Of a stretch of DNA of 64,000 nucleotides, positions 29,301-36,671 are shown piece by piece. Made by a program: the position numbers and the translations under genes. Numbering within the stretch: position 1 is the stretch's first letter; each line of letters begins with the position of its first letter. Below the pieces are notes generated by a model. The model searched no databases, had not been told where the DNA came from, and saw nothing but the letters and a program-made list of their open reading frames with translations. The DNA is from Corynebacterium choanae (GTDB taxonomy: Bacteria; Actinomycetota; Actinomycetes; Mycobacteriales; Mycobacteriaceae): positions 2,790,001 to 2,854,000 of the forward strand of contig NZ_CP033896.1 of assembly GCF_003813965.1 (NCBI RefSeq), written 5' to 3'.

Positions 29301-32094
29301 CACAGGCTGGCCGGTCGGTGGGATATGCCCCGGCGCGGGTCGCACCCATTTCGGGGCGGCAGGGGTCGGTTGCCGCCGAATAGTAGATTTTTGCCGGGAC
29401 TGGACCGATTTTCCACCGGCGGAGGGTTTTGTCGTAGTAGGAGACGTCGGGCAGCACGATCGGTCCGGTGAGGGTAGGCACGAGCGTGTTGTTGTTCACT
29501 TCACTGCCGGTGACTTCCCCAGTGGCTGGATCATAGGTGGTGTGGGTGCCAGCAGTGGTTTCTTGGGACAGTTGCAGCGAGTTCATTGCTGTCCACGGCC
29601 CTGCCGCCGGCAGCGCGTCGTAGAGCACATAGTCTTTCAGCGGCACCGACCCGGAGGTACCTACCCGCAGGAAGAAGGTGACGTCTTTCGTCGCCCACGA
29701 GGTGGTGGCCAACTGGTCATCGGCTGGCAAGGCGGTGGTGCGGGTGTCCAGGCTGGGATCCTTGTCACCCCAGGCATATTTGTTGATTTCTGCGGCCACA
29801 AAAGGATCCACACTGACCGTGGCGGTGGAGGTTCGCCACCGTTTCATATCCCGGCAGCTTTGCTCGTCGGGGCGGCAACCAATGCCGTAAGGGTTGGTGG
29901 CAAATGCCGGTGTGGCGGCAAGTGGCTGCTCCGGGTCGGCGGCAGTCACCATTGCTTCTATGGCAGGAAATTCGTTGTCCAACACCGGATCGGTGTATTT
30001 CCCGGCCGGGGCACCCGCAGCGAACACATCAAGATCGACTTGGCAGCCGTTGACGGATGCTTTCCCTGGCACAACCACCCCTTCGGGGGCGCTATATTTC
30101 CAGATTTCACCACCGGACGGGGAACGCTGCGCAAGCCGCTCCCAGCGGAGCATATTTGGCTGGTAGACGGTTTGTCCTTCGCCAACGGTCACCCCCCGGT
30201 TACACACCGGATTGTTGTAGGCGGCAAACACTTTGTCAGGATGGATCTCCCAGCCGTTGGGCATGACAATATAGCCGGTGGGCTGATACGGCTCATCCGA
30301 ATCGTTTTTGAGGGTAAACCGCACCTTGGCAGGTTGCTCATCGGAAATGTATTTCTCCACCTTAGTTTCCAAGGTGATGCCCGGATTGGCGAAGTTTTCA
30401 TAAACCGTCATGCGTGCCGCGGCGGTGCGCACAATCGGTTTGTTTCCAAGGTCTGCATAGTCAAAACGAATATCGTTGATGAGATTGATATTCTCCAGGC
30501 GGCTGCCATCTGGTTTTTCGAAGAGCCGGTCGGGAATATCGATCCGGCCGGTGATATACCCTACTTGCCGCTCCCCGGAAGGCACCCCGGTGAGCACCGC
30601 GGTAAACCCAACAGGGATAAACCCGGCTGGGGCAGTAAGCGCGATGCGTTTGCGGTCCGTGTCGGTGTCTGCCGGCACTTCGGGCAGTTCATGTGTTTGC
30701 CCAGCGGCGTTGACGAGGGTGATTTTTGCGGCCGGGTGGCCTTGCACAACTTGGAAATCGTCGCCGCTGCCTTGATAGATCGTCACCGGCTCAAGAAGGA
30801 ACTCTTGCGGCACATAGTGCACCTTCCCATCGCCGCCGGCCACGCTACAGGGTTGTTCCTTGCCTGGCTCTTGATAGACAGCGTTGGGATACTGCAAACA
30901 TCCTTGTGGCCGCAGCCGGTCGCTGATCGTGATCGGCCCGTTGCCGTAGCGCAGCACGGAAAAGTTGAAGGTTTGTTTATCGCGATGATTGAGCTGGGTG
31001 CCCACCGGGCTTTTCCCAACCGAACCGGCACCAGCTTCAATAACGCGAATAGATTTCACCGCATCTTTGACAGTGTTGGTAACCGGGTTGCCGCCCAGAT
31101 CGGTGAGGCCTTCGTTTCGCCAACCGAAACTGTTGTCCAAGTTTTGGTTTACTACCGCTTCTTCGGTGACTCGGGCGACATATTTTATGCGCAGCACCTG
31201 CACACGTTGCGCGGCCGCATCCACGGTTTTATCCACGGTGAGCTGGATTGTTCGTGTTTCCGCGTCGTAGCGCAGATAGTCGCGGCTGATCAGCCGTTCG
31301 TCACGGTTGTTCACTGCTTTTAAAAACCCGTTGGCATAGTCGTCGACAATGTCGTTGAACGTTGCCTGCCCACCTGGGGTGGGGTCGGTGTTTAAAAATT
31401 TCACAAATTCCAGACCCGCCGGCAGCTGGTCTTTGATCACCCCAAGACTGCCGGTCACCCCTTCGCCGCTGTAGCGGAAATACTCGGCGACATAGGTGAT
31501 GTATTGGCCGTGTACTGCCTGGTTGACGGATGCAGATTTTCTGAAGGTGTAGCTCGGGCTACCGGTGATCGTGGTCGGCACAGTACCTGTGGCAGTCTGC
31601 CCGTTGAGCGCAACGGTAAATGGCACGTCTTGTTTGCTGGGATAGCTAAAGGGGTCTTTCGTCGGCCAGGAAACGGTGACACTGTACACACCGTTGCCGG
31701 TCTCCCCGAGCTTCGGGAAGGTGATCGTCGACTGCTCCCCGGTGGGGGTGGTGATGGACGCCCCGGGCGGGGCGGCGGTCACTGCGCCTTTCGGCCAGGC
31801 CGCCGCCGGGCGGGGCATGGTAATGCTGATCCCGTTACAGCTTTGCTGACAGTTCAGATTGAACGTGTAGCTGATACTCGTGCCGACTGCGGCAGTGGTT
31901 TCCACCGGCGGGGTGACCGTCACCCCACTAATCGTCCCAATAGGGGTCGCGGCAGGCTCCGCGGCCCGGGCTGGGGCAACAGTAACCTGTAATCCAACGG
32001 TAACCAGCATGATGGCGCAAAGCTGTGCCAACAACACAGCCACAGCGTGTGATCCTAGCCAGTGCCGATCAGACGATCCTTTAAGGTGCCGCAT
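20329..32094 (-). CDS. Giant repeat surface protein C with LARTG sorting signal
   Basis: A 3921-aa protein, the longest of the three. The ATG at 32094 is preferred over 32163 because AAAAGG lies about 9 bases before it and the signal peptide (about 1-47, ending PARAA) begins there. The shared N-terminal region runs to about 1370. Thirteen DUF7507-like two-Cys repeats span about 1370-3085. Four second-type repeats (KIFID, KIFGD, KIFVD, KLYVG followed by GDGQ-like and VTNTG motifs) span about 3085-3740. Next comes a Pro-Val-Asp-Thr segment built on PPVDPTD (about 3748-3807), then LARTG at 3889-3893, a Leu-rich membrane helix and LRRRSA at the end. It has two more repeats of the first type and two more of the second than protein B. 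A wall-linked surface stalk is inferred; no enzyme motif was seen. Confidence 0.92.
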   Translation of the reverse strand: MRHLKGSSDRHWLGSHAVAVLLAQLCAIMLVTVGLQVTVAPARAAEPAATPIGTISGVTVTPPVETTAAVGTSISYTFNLNCQQSCNGISITMPRPAAAWPKGAVTAAPPGASITTPTGEQSTITFPKLGETGNGVYSVTVSWPTKDPFSYPSKQDVPFTVALNGQTATGTVPTTITGSPSYTFRKSASVNQAVHGQYITYVAEYFRYSGEGVTGSLGVIKDQLPAGLEFVKFLNTDPTPGGQATFNDIVDDYANGFLKAVNNRDERLISRDYLRYDAETRTIQLTVDKTVDAAAQRVQVLRIKYVARVTEEAVVNQNLDNSFGWRNEGLTDLGGNPVTNTVKDAVKSIRVIEAGAGSVGKSPVGTQLNHRDKQTFNFSVLRYGNGPITISDRLRPQGCLQYPNAVYQEPGKEQPCSVAGGDGKVHYVPQEFLLEPVTIYQGSGDDFQVVQGHPAAKITLVNAAGQTHELPEVPADTDTDRKRIALTAPAGFIPVGFTAVLTGVPSGERQVGYITGRIDIPDRLFEKPDGSRLENINLINDIRFDYADLGNKPIVRTAAARMTVYENFANPGITLETKVEKYISDEQPAKVRFTLKNDSDEPYQPTGYIVMPNGWEIHPDKVFAAYNNPVCNRGVTVGEGQTVYQPNMLRWERLAQRSPSGGEIWKYSAPEGVVVPGKASVNGCQVDLDVFAAGAPAGKYTDPVLDNEFPAIEAMVTAADPEQPLAATPAFATNPYGIGCRPDEQSCRDMKRWRTSTATVSVDPFVAAEINKYAWGDKDPSLDTRTTALPADDQLATTSWATKDVTFFLRVGTSGSVPLKDYVLYDALPAAGPWTAMNSLQLSQETTAGTHTTYDPATGEVTGSEVNNNTLVPTLTGPIVLPDVSYYDKTLRRWKIGPVPAKIYYSAATDPCRPEMGATRAGAYPTDRPACATFNGENEWKTADQVSDWASIRYLRIEFLTQLTGQFDIPVPMKMPENDTTGTGIGDSDIAINRVAFRAANPNGDVDLGTLPPAVARVKYVPELEVNKSLILPDTGGSFGDARRELDGTDPGDYLIGVGDYVLFQISVTGKNDGVVLESPMIRDFIPAGLKFVDVLENETTGHVYTSYADPVADEAAAAVENPVLPTNPTSKVVWFPGLLTDDGVIDPNNPNAPHKPAKVTMRLQVTGDNIGVIQNFAFGTTREQVNIPTQDSCNQQNAQAIADGATQNNCDSQTITIAPSIRGSLFDLGTTPGDGLTETTPRVTKLPAGAVVAQLLDETGQPVLIDGKPVTVDVDEEGNYVFPKVYPGREYQVALTVSDTYQETFAQRFQFMPAESSSDDSDISEPHHIDGGIDTTSSTPRAVTGVFTVPGTAGVGSANVVNVDFAVKANIVDLTLVKSANETEPRNVGDTASFTISGANTGNVPLSNVHLTDEWATSHQVTPLCTITNQAGQTVTDQRGDLLSDPGAILQPGDNYACEVRYQVTQADLDQQLPLRNEAKITGEYAGKTVEKTDSASIDVHTAAPAFTVTKTVELPVEKSAQLHVGDEVLFVIEVANTGNVTLTNVAVADQFSYESQPTNLVCGLDRSKLTVDDATKQAIVIPAIPPQVTYTCLGKFVADQEFLENQSQEVNVATVIPNYSTRNEDNELVEVPMAPKSDEVRLQPVAANPQLQVTKEVRTDDGSYANTRQGTLDNGGQLTFRLTVRNTGDVQVQRITLTDTLTGRAHSENLEVGICTDENNQVVAGNGSIALRAGQAVTCEVTMHYTQQDVDQQQTLTNQVTVTGVAKSIDDNGKPVQVEVTESDDQLADNTVTITPPAASPALQLDKTSDKPADTLLLAGDEVTYTFRIENTGNVTINDVRLEEDLAGVKLTCPDDVKTLSPGAVATCSGTYTVTADDVARDDQSAKPLSNTARVHGHDPQHQPVVSNDSSTSIETGAPRLAIVKEARGYDGADIDNLQAGDAVVYQITVTNNGTAPLFHVHVNDDTLRLWGAKNLPCYVGDNLEDQFDGFSPEGIPALGVGEYARCVALVQIPQEDIDESLPIVNTASAEGEDARGNRSNVPSFSATVETSEAASMTLQKTSDAPEYMVQGDTVVYTFVFTNTGDVTLKQVTLHDDMLAQRGIDVASATGFCAPFDLPPGQTHTCYSPPVTIDARDIAGRELLNQAAFTSLKPSGNFTNTDPVTGESNIVADKLVVPRIELVKSIVDEPADGYGVGDTVTFAIVATNAGLTPLTGVKLRDPVAAQRSAAETPSASAIDCGDRPEFVGVDGGTLAVDESVRCTVTMQVTQADVDDGNGLLNNAYATGDTRQASARAAAEVTAPLKRETSLLLEKSIDNEQPIYQAGDTVNYRFVLTNTGQLTVHDITISDDMLADAGVDIVCPQQVTKPGLGAGEHAECSATYTVTAKDAATASTPNTIRNIASADGVAADGLPVSAPQVAADFVSGTPNLVVAKTAKIVSGGVTGDDEQTRVVAGSTVEWTVTVTNTGNAPADNVTLNDAMFAAPNTVVCTPVTATGAPGNADTTVQTPPGEPATLAPDALGSMPAGSAVQCVVTTTITQDDVDAANTTVNTATASRSVANPGADDAPTVTTGEVTAKVPNALAAGISLTKEVTAATKKEQYVAGDRIVYSFTVTNTGQVTLSDISITDPLLAGLQITCPVTTLAPDASTTCLAEPYIVTDSDATRDAGQLLNEASVTGVAPAGRDNLSGVDDNNTVTANDEVTVTVGAPKLVLKKLAQPTTQLAADAEVTYTLTATNAGNTPLEEVTITDPWFAADQLSCTGPSGEPISDIAAGVQLPQPGDSITCYATKTISQKEVDAGLPLTNTATATGYSNGVPTSTTDPDDANDRVQVTDTAQVTVSPTTAAALTLEKQAAPEGILTTGDQVMYTFTVRNTGSVTVHDVAIVDQQLDGIAITCEKDVLAPGESTPCAAAAPYVITSTDAANGSVENTATVTGLKPDQTADTPLAERPSANASVTVDTGLPRLQVKKTALAESAQVGDSVKFALEVTNIGTTPVEHIGVVDKLAAERGAKVNCDDPAIAAGEKTLAPQAMFQCTVSVEVNTADLAEKELINIAEVTGSYHQQKTPEATSTATVTVQARDAALATKIFIDNTTQGEQSSSGDGQTADTAVTVPYGTQATATVTVTNSGAAPLVGVGITIDGYPAASLTNLPVTITDDAGNTVDNLHPVDGIEGLVIRQAESGYVLSADATLPAVVLPSGATATVEVLLPAQTAKEASYPVDASAINAETNQPVTTAHDPLYTVAATTPQLAGKIFGDSVTTDDGQSPATAVAVPAGKPFPAAITVTNTGTSPLTAITIAVDGALADSLTLTMTDAAGNPLAGKDIPTSAKPVDGVVLRFSNGQLVLSADKSLPAVLLPPGATITGSVTVAASQIGKNTQQTVTAVDAITGTQVQSVDDFYTTAESTPPPATNPALSAKIFVDEPTTATAGRGDGDTVEQAVVVPQQATPTATMIITNTGDEPIGSLALTLPETDTTAPVFTLKIAGGELVSTPTTATGVEGNVLRQQPDGSLILSSDSALPAVVLQPGQELQASIVLPEQAAGVRDYPLAVSGEGTSSATQVTDTDSLYVRGAGDAQLVTKLYVGDTLPGADHNVDPAVDGQTSATAVPVLAGSPVTISAAMTNTASEPLTHLYPSTTGPVTLDDATWQLVDEDGNAVAPDTGEHADGLMLRVTRDGTVVLSDDATLDPVVLQPGQTIVATTTVTITGTESVESMITVTGVTPDGSTPVIASDPLWLVAAEQPVDPTDPPVDPTDPPVDPTDPTDPPVDPTDPPVDPTDPPVDPTDPPVDPTDPPVDPTDPAPEPPQPVAPGSSSSEVPWWIIVVPGVIVTVPILGGLINSGLLPPVTSTPGPVTPPEPPVSEVQTPQQPQPVQPEPPRDGLLARTGADVDQLGLVALLLLLLGGGLLVLRRRSA
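20675..20851 (-). repeat. 21-bp coding repeat, PPVDPTD stalk
   Basis: About eight copies of a 21-bp unit close to GGATCGGTCGGATCAACCGG plus one base, with one copy shortened, encode the PPVDPTD segment of protein C. Neighbouring copies are nearly identical, so recent expansion and length variation between strains are likely. Confidence 0.85.
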
Positions 32095-32522
32095 AACGGG
32101 TGCCTTTTCTTTTGGGGAACAGTGTTTCGCTTCCCCATCGATCGTGCTGCCGCCACGTGCCATAGCTGTGCAGCTGAGTGTGAAAACGACAGAGAAGTTT
32201 CACCCTCAAAAATATCACCAAATTCAAGCTACCGGTGACTGAAAAAATGCTGCATAGCTGCTATATCCACCAGGGAAAGCAGCAGACAGCCGTGGTACTC
32301 AGTGCCCCGCGCCGGCGCCCTACCAGGGATTACCAGCGGCACGATAAGCCTGACAGGGGTCGATCCTTGCCCGGTGACAACCCGGACTGATGGTAAGCAG
32401 TATCACCTTCCCACCGGATGGGGGTAGCGACCCCCGCCACCCCGTTCCGCGATCTGCGCTTAACCACAGCCGCCCCGACCCAAACTTCTCAGCATGCTCC
32501 GAAGCCGCCGGCAACGACCGGA
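32095..32522. other. Gap between tgt and giant gene C
   Basis: About 430 bases holding the leader and promoter of gene C; AT-rich sequence at 32195-32250 includes TATTTTT on the minus strand. A weak hairpin lies nearer tgt. No supported gene. Confidence 0.45.
32420..32435 (-). terminator. Weak hairpin downstream of tgt
   Basis: GGGGGT (32420-32425) and ACCCCC (32430-32435) pair around a 4-base loop, about 90 bases past the tgt stop. There is no T tract, so termination here is only possible. Confidence 0.3.
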
Positions 32523-33935
32523 TTATTGCCGCTGCTGCCCGGCATAGTAGCGGCCTAAAAACTCTTGCTTGTACTCGGCGAAATAGCCGCCATCAATCGA
32601 TGCGCGAATATTATCCACCAAGGTCACCATGAAAAACAGGTTATGAATGGTGCACAAGGTGCCGGCTAAAAATTCTTTCGCCTTAATAAGATGGTGAATA
32701 TAGGCGCGGTCAAAGTTTTCGCTGACATAGCCGCCAAGTTCCGCATCAACAGGGCGGAAATCCCGCGTGTAGCAGGCTTTCTTCAGATTTGTGCGACCAT
32801 CAAGGGTGTACACGCCGCCGCGGCGACCCAGCCGGGTTGGTGCGACACAGTCAAAGGTGTCCGCACCGTTTTCGACGGCCACAAACACATCATCTGGTTC
32901 GCTAATGCCAAGCAGGTGCCGTGGCCGGTCAGCCGGGAGCTCATCACACACCCAGCCGACAATGGTGCCCAGGTTTTCTTTCTCCAGGGCGCCACCGATG
33001 CCATAGCCACCAAACCCGCGGCGGCCTTCCGCCTCGAATTCTTGACTTAAACCGACCAGTCCCCGGGTGGCGATACGCCGCAGATCCTCATAGTGGGCAC
33101 CCTGCACTACCCCCCACAGCGACTGGGGTGGTTTGCCGTGACGTGACTCGGTGAGCTCATTATGGGCAGTTAAACAGCGCTTCGCCCATCGGTGGGTGCG
33201 TTCAACAGACTGTTCCTGATAGCGGCGGGAATCCACCAATGTCGTCAGCTCATCGAAAGCAAACATGATGTCGGCACCCAATTGGTGCTGGATCGCCATC
33301 GACACCTCTGGGGTGAAACGATGCTTTGAGCCGTCGATGACACTGCGAAAGTTCACGCCTTCTTCATCCACATGCGCCAGCCGGTCTTTTTTCTGTCGCA
33401 CCTCATCAGCGGACACTTCCCCGGCAGTCATCGAAATCACTTTCTTGTAGCCAGCCCCCAAACTCATCACCTGGAATCCACCGGAGTCGGTGTAGGTTGG
33501 CCCATCCCAGCGGGCGAACTTCGCCAACCCGCCTGCCTCATCCACCAAATCGGCACCGGGCTGTAAATACAGATGGTAGGCGTTGCCGAGAATCGCCTGC
33601 GCACCGGTGAGTTTGATCTGGTCAGGGGTTAAGGTTTTCACGGTTGCTTTCGTCCCCACCGGAATAAACGCCGGGGTGTGAATATCGCCGTGAGGGGTGT
33701 GAATAATCCCGGTGCGGCCATGGGCGGAACCGGCCAATGCGGTGCCAAGGGTGAATCCTTCCCGGAACCCGGCCGCTGATGCGGGCTGCGCGGCAGCAGC
33801 AGCGTTACCACCCACCTCGGTGTGCCCGTCGCCGGCGGCAGGAATGCCAGAAGCTTCGGCACTCGCAGGTGCGGCGGAAGATGACTGATGGTCAGGTGTA
33901 CGTTGCGGCTGCTCCATTCGATCGAGTGTAATCAT
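32523..33935 (-). CDS. tgt: tRNA-guanine transglycosylase, zinc cysteines missing
   Basis: Queuine/preQ1 tRNA-ribosyltransferase family, which swaps guanine-34 in GUN-anticodon tRNAs for a queuosine precursor. The catalytic landmarks are present: DSGGFQ (about residue 150), FAFDELTT and FDCVAPTR (about 360). The zinc site is unusual. Where E. coli Tgt has ECDCYTC, this protein has ELGGYVS (about 397-403), so all three Cys ligands are replaced, while the fourth ligand (His of TIHN) remains. The N-terminus carries about 40 Ala-rich residues ahead of the enzyme fold. The start is uncertain: ATG at 33935 is used, but 33917 and 34025 are in frame and none has a clear ribosome binding site. It could be an active Tgt that folds without zinc or a diverged paralogue. 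Confidence 0.85.
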   Translation of the reverse strand: MITLDRMEQPQRTPDHQSSSAAPASAEASGIPAAGDGHTEVGGNAAAAAQPASAAGFREGFTLGTALAGSAHGRTGIIHTPHGDIHTPAFIPVGTKATVKTLTPDQIKLTGAQAILGNAYHLYLQPGADLVDEAGGLAKFARWDGPTYTDSGGFQVMSLGAGYKKVISMTAGEVSADEVRQKKDRLAHVDEEGVNFRSVIDGSKHRFTPEVSMAIQHQLGADIMFAFDELTTLVDSRRYQEQSVERTHRWAKRCLTAHNELTESRHGKPPQSLWGVVQGAHYEDLRRIATRGLVGLSQEFEAEGRRGFGGYGIGGALEKENLGTIVGWVCDELPADRPRHLLGISEPDDVFVAVENGADTFDCVAPTRLGRRGGVYTLDGRTNLKKACYTRDFRPVDAELGGYVSENFDRAYIHHLIKAKEFLAGTLCTIHNLFFMVTLVDNIRASIDGGYFAEYKQEFLGRYYAGQQRQ

Positions 33936-33971
33936 CAGCAACACTGGGACGCTAGCCGCCCGCCGGATCAC

Positions 33972-34071
33972 CCAACCATAAGCCGGCAACCCGCTAGATC
34001 GCCCAACTATAAGCCAGCCACTCATCGGTGAAACGACCAGCCAATCATCGGTGAAACCATAAGCCGGCCAC
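33972..34071. repeat. Short degenerate repeats upstream of tgt
   Basis: Three copies of a unit close to CCATAAGCCGGC (ending near 33986, 34018 and 34069) alternate with two copies of ATCGGTGAAAC (34024-34034, 34047-34057). They fill the tgt-MMPL gap. Function unknown; they may hold the tgt promoter or be a small local duplication. Confidence 0.6.
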
Positions 34072-34127
34072 TAGCTTACGGCGGCACACACGATATTGTC
34101 CTTCGCGACGGGGACAGCCGCCGCGGA

Positions 34128-36671
34128 CTAGAGGGTGTCTGCCGCCGACGATGCGTTGCGCCGCGCCCACTTGCGACGGCCACGAGCCTGTGACTCTTTC
34201 AACTCCCGGTCGGCCGTGGAATCCTGTGCTTTGCGCAGCGTCTCAAAGGTGTGCGCCAGCGCCTCACCTTCAATATCGATCCGCGGCAGAAGACGATCCA
34301 ACCATTTTGGAATCCACCACGTTGCCCGGCCCAGCAAAAACATTGTTGCCGGCACCAACCCCATGCGCACCAGGAACGCGTCACAAAACACGCCCACAGC
34401 CAGGGCGAAACCGAAAATTTTGATAAACGGCAGCGGCTGGGAGATAAACGCCACGAACACGCTGATCATAATCAACGCGGCAGCGGTCACCACCCGCGAC
34501 CCCATGGAGAACCCTTCGATCACGGACTCTTCGACCGCATTGTAGGCCGGATTGCTGCGCGGCCGATCTTTCGTTGCCGCATAATGCTCCCGCATCCGGG
34601 ATACCAGGAACACCTGATAGTCCATCGCCAAGCCGAACGTCACCCCGATGAGGAAAATCGGCATGAAGGAAATAATTGGGGCAGGAGTGTTCACCACACC
34701 CCACAGGCCTTCCTGCCAAAACAGCACTGTGAGCCCAAAAGCGGCACCGACGCTGAGCAAAAATCCAAGGCCTGCAATCAGCGGCACCATCACCGACCGG
34801 AACACAATGAGCAGCAGCAAAATCGCCAACCCCACAACAACCCCTAAATAGGCTGGCATCGCATTCGCGAGGGTTTCGGTGATATCGGCCTGAATAGGGG
34901 TGAGGCCAGTAATACCCATGCGGACACCGGTGGTTTTCACCAGCTCTTCTTGCGCATAGCGCAACGACCCCAACACTGTGGTGGTCTCCGGGTCGGCAGG
35001 ACCAGTCCGTGGCGTCAGCAGCATCTGTGCCGCCATCCCATCGGTAGATATCCCAATAATTTGGATATGTTGCACATCCGGATTAGTGCCAAAAAGTTGC
35101 AGCACACGGGCAAACGCAAACCCGGCAGCAGCCTGGGTTACCTGTGTAGAGCTCAGCGGCGCATTCGCCGCGATCCCGGCCTCGATCGCCCCATCCACCA
35201 GTGGGGCAATAGCTGGTGCCTGTGTATCCACCCCGTGGGCATCAACCACCACTAGGAAGGGGGCGTTGACCCCAGGTCCGAACCCTTCCGCCAACAAGTC
35301 GGCGCTGCGCCGCTGAGTGGTGGTGGTTTCCTGGGTGGAATCCGACGGCAAAGCCATCTCCAGATCGAGGGCTGGCAGCGATAATGCGCCTAATCCTAAA
35401 ACAACAAATGCCATCACCAGTGCCGGATAGCGGTGCACAAACCGTGCCCAGCGCTGCCCCTTTTTCACCCGGGCATCTTCCCGCGCCTGCGCCTGCTCAT
35501 CGGTTTCATCACCGTCCAAATCCCGCGGCCGCGGATTACCGGCAATACCAGGGATTTTCACCCCGAACACAAACTTGCCGCACAGCCCGATCAGCGCCGG
35601 CAGCAGCGTCAACGCCACCGCGACCGCAATCGCCACCGTAAATGCTGCCGCCAACCCCATATAGGTCAAAAACGGGATCCGTACCAGCGCCAGTGCTGCC
35701 AGCGCAATGATCACCGTCAATCCGGCAAACACCACCGCTGAACCAGCGGTGCCGCAGGCAATACCCACAGCCACATCACGCGGATATTTCCGATATTCCG
35801 TGCGGAAACGAGACACAATAAACAGCGCATAGTCAATACCGACAGCTAGCCCTAGCATGACCGCCAACACCGGGGTGACATTGTTTAAATCCACCACCGC
35901 TGTCGCCAACACAATCGACAGCGAACCCAAGCCGATGCCGACCACCGCAGTCACCAGCGGCAACCCTGCCGCCACCACCGAACCGAAGGTGAAGATCAAC
36001 ACAATAAACGCAACCGCCAAACCGATCGCTTCAGAGGTGGAACGAATCTCGATCGGATCACCAAACCCGGAGCCGCCGGTTTCCACGATAAGACCAGCAT
36101 CCCGGCCATAATTCATCGCGTCACGAATCGCTGCCCGCTGCTCGTCGGTCACCGCCATAGAATTCGGCGCATCCAGCTCGAAACTGGTGAACCCGATACG
36201 CCCATCCGGGCTTAACACCGCAATATTCGCCGCATCGGCTTCCGCGGTTTCCCGCGGCAGTCCCATCGATGTTTCCTGCTCAATGATGGTTTTCCGCAAT
36301 GCGGGATTAACCAGCACCGGATTGCCGAAACGCTGATCAGGAACAAATCCGGGCACCTGCTCGAGACGGTGCACAACAGCGTCGACCGCCTCAAAATAGG
36401 TGGGCTCATCCAGCCGATGCCCATCAGGGGCTGCAAATACTACAGTCACCCCGGCAACCAGCAGCGGATTTTTCTGTTCGGGGAAATTTTTCTCCACCAG
36501 ATAGGAGGCGTCCTCCGATGGTGTTCCCGGAATAGAGAACACATCATTGAACCCTTTTTCAAACGCAGCCGATGCGCCGCCAACCCCAGCCAGCAGCAGC
36601 ACCCAGGCGACGATCACCGTCCATTTGCGGCGGTACGAAAACCGGCCCAACTGATATAACCAGTGCGCCAT
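34128..36671 (-). CDS. MMPL-family (RND) membrane transporter
   Basis: 847-aa integral membrane protein of the MmpL/RND superfamily, whose members use the proton gradient to export lipids or hydrophobic compounds. A first helix at about 17-37 is followed by a large outside domain, then a five- to six-helix block (about 195-370). The same plan recurs in the second half. Each half has the Asp-Tyr pair of MMPL proteins within its helix block: DYALFIVSR at about 280 and DYQVFLVSR at about 684. These pairs form the proton relay in characterised relatives. AGAGGAAG precedes the ATG. It appears to be a stand-alone gene, 102 bases from the end of the tgt upstream repeats, with no biosynthetic partner nearby, so the substrate cannot be named. 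Confidence 0.9.
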   Translation of the reverse strand: MAHWLYQLGRFSYRRKWTVIVAWVLLLAGVGGASAAFEKGFNDVFSIPGTPSEDASYLVEKNFPEQKNPLLVAGVTVVFAAPDGHRLDEPTYFEAVDAVVHRLEQVPGFVPDQRFGNPVLVNPALRKTIIEQETSMGLPRETAEADAANIAVLSPDGRIGFTSFELDAPNSMAVTDEQRAAIRDAMNYGRDAGLIVETGGSGFGDPIEIRSTSEAIGLAVAFIVLIFTFGSVVAAGLPLVTAVVGIGLGSLSIVLATAVVDLNNVTPVLAVMLGLAVGIDYALFIVSRFRTEYRKYPRDVAVGIACGTAGSAVVFAGLTVIIALAALALVRIPFLTYMGLAAAFTVAIAVAVALTLLPALIGLCGKFVFGVKIPGIAGNPRPRDLDGDETDEQAQAREDARVKKGQRWARFVHRYPALVMAFVVLGLGALSLPALDLEMALPSDSTQETTTTQRRSADLLAEGFGPGVNAPFLVVVDAHGVDTQAPAIAPLVDGAIEAGIAANAPLSSTQVTQAAAGFAFARVLQLFGTNPDVQHIQIIGISTDGMAAQMLLTPRTGPADPETTTVLGSLRYAQEELVKTTGVRMGITGLTPIQADITETLANAMPAYLGVVVGLAILLLLIVFRSVMVPLIAGLGFLLSVGAAFGLTVLFWQEGLWGVVNTPAPIISFMPIFLIGVTFGLAMDYQVFLVSRMREHYAATKDRPRSNPAYNAVEESVIEGFSMGSRVVTAAALIMISVFVAFISQPLPFIKIFGFALAVGVFCDAFLVRMGLVPATMFLLGRATWWIPKWLDRLLPRIDIEGEALAHTFETLRKAQDSTADRELKESQARGRRKWARRNASSAADTL

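Noticed and set aside
29542..31323. 593-codon plus-strand frame opposite giant gene C
   Set aside because: Antisense shadow of a repetitive high-GC gene; His/Arg/Gly-rich composition, no motif, no ribosome binding site. The same holds for 23929-25329, 15641-16855 and 151-1293.
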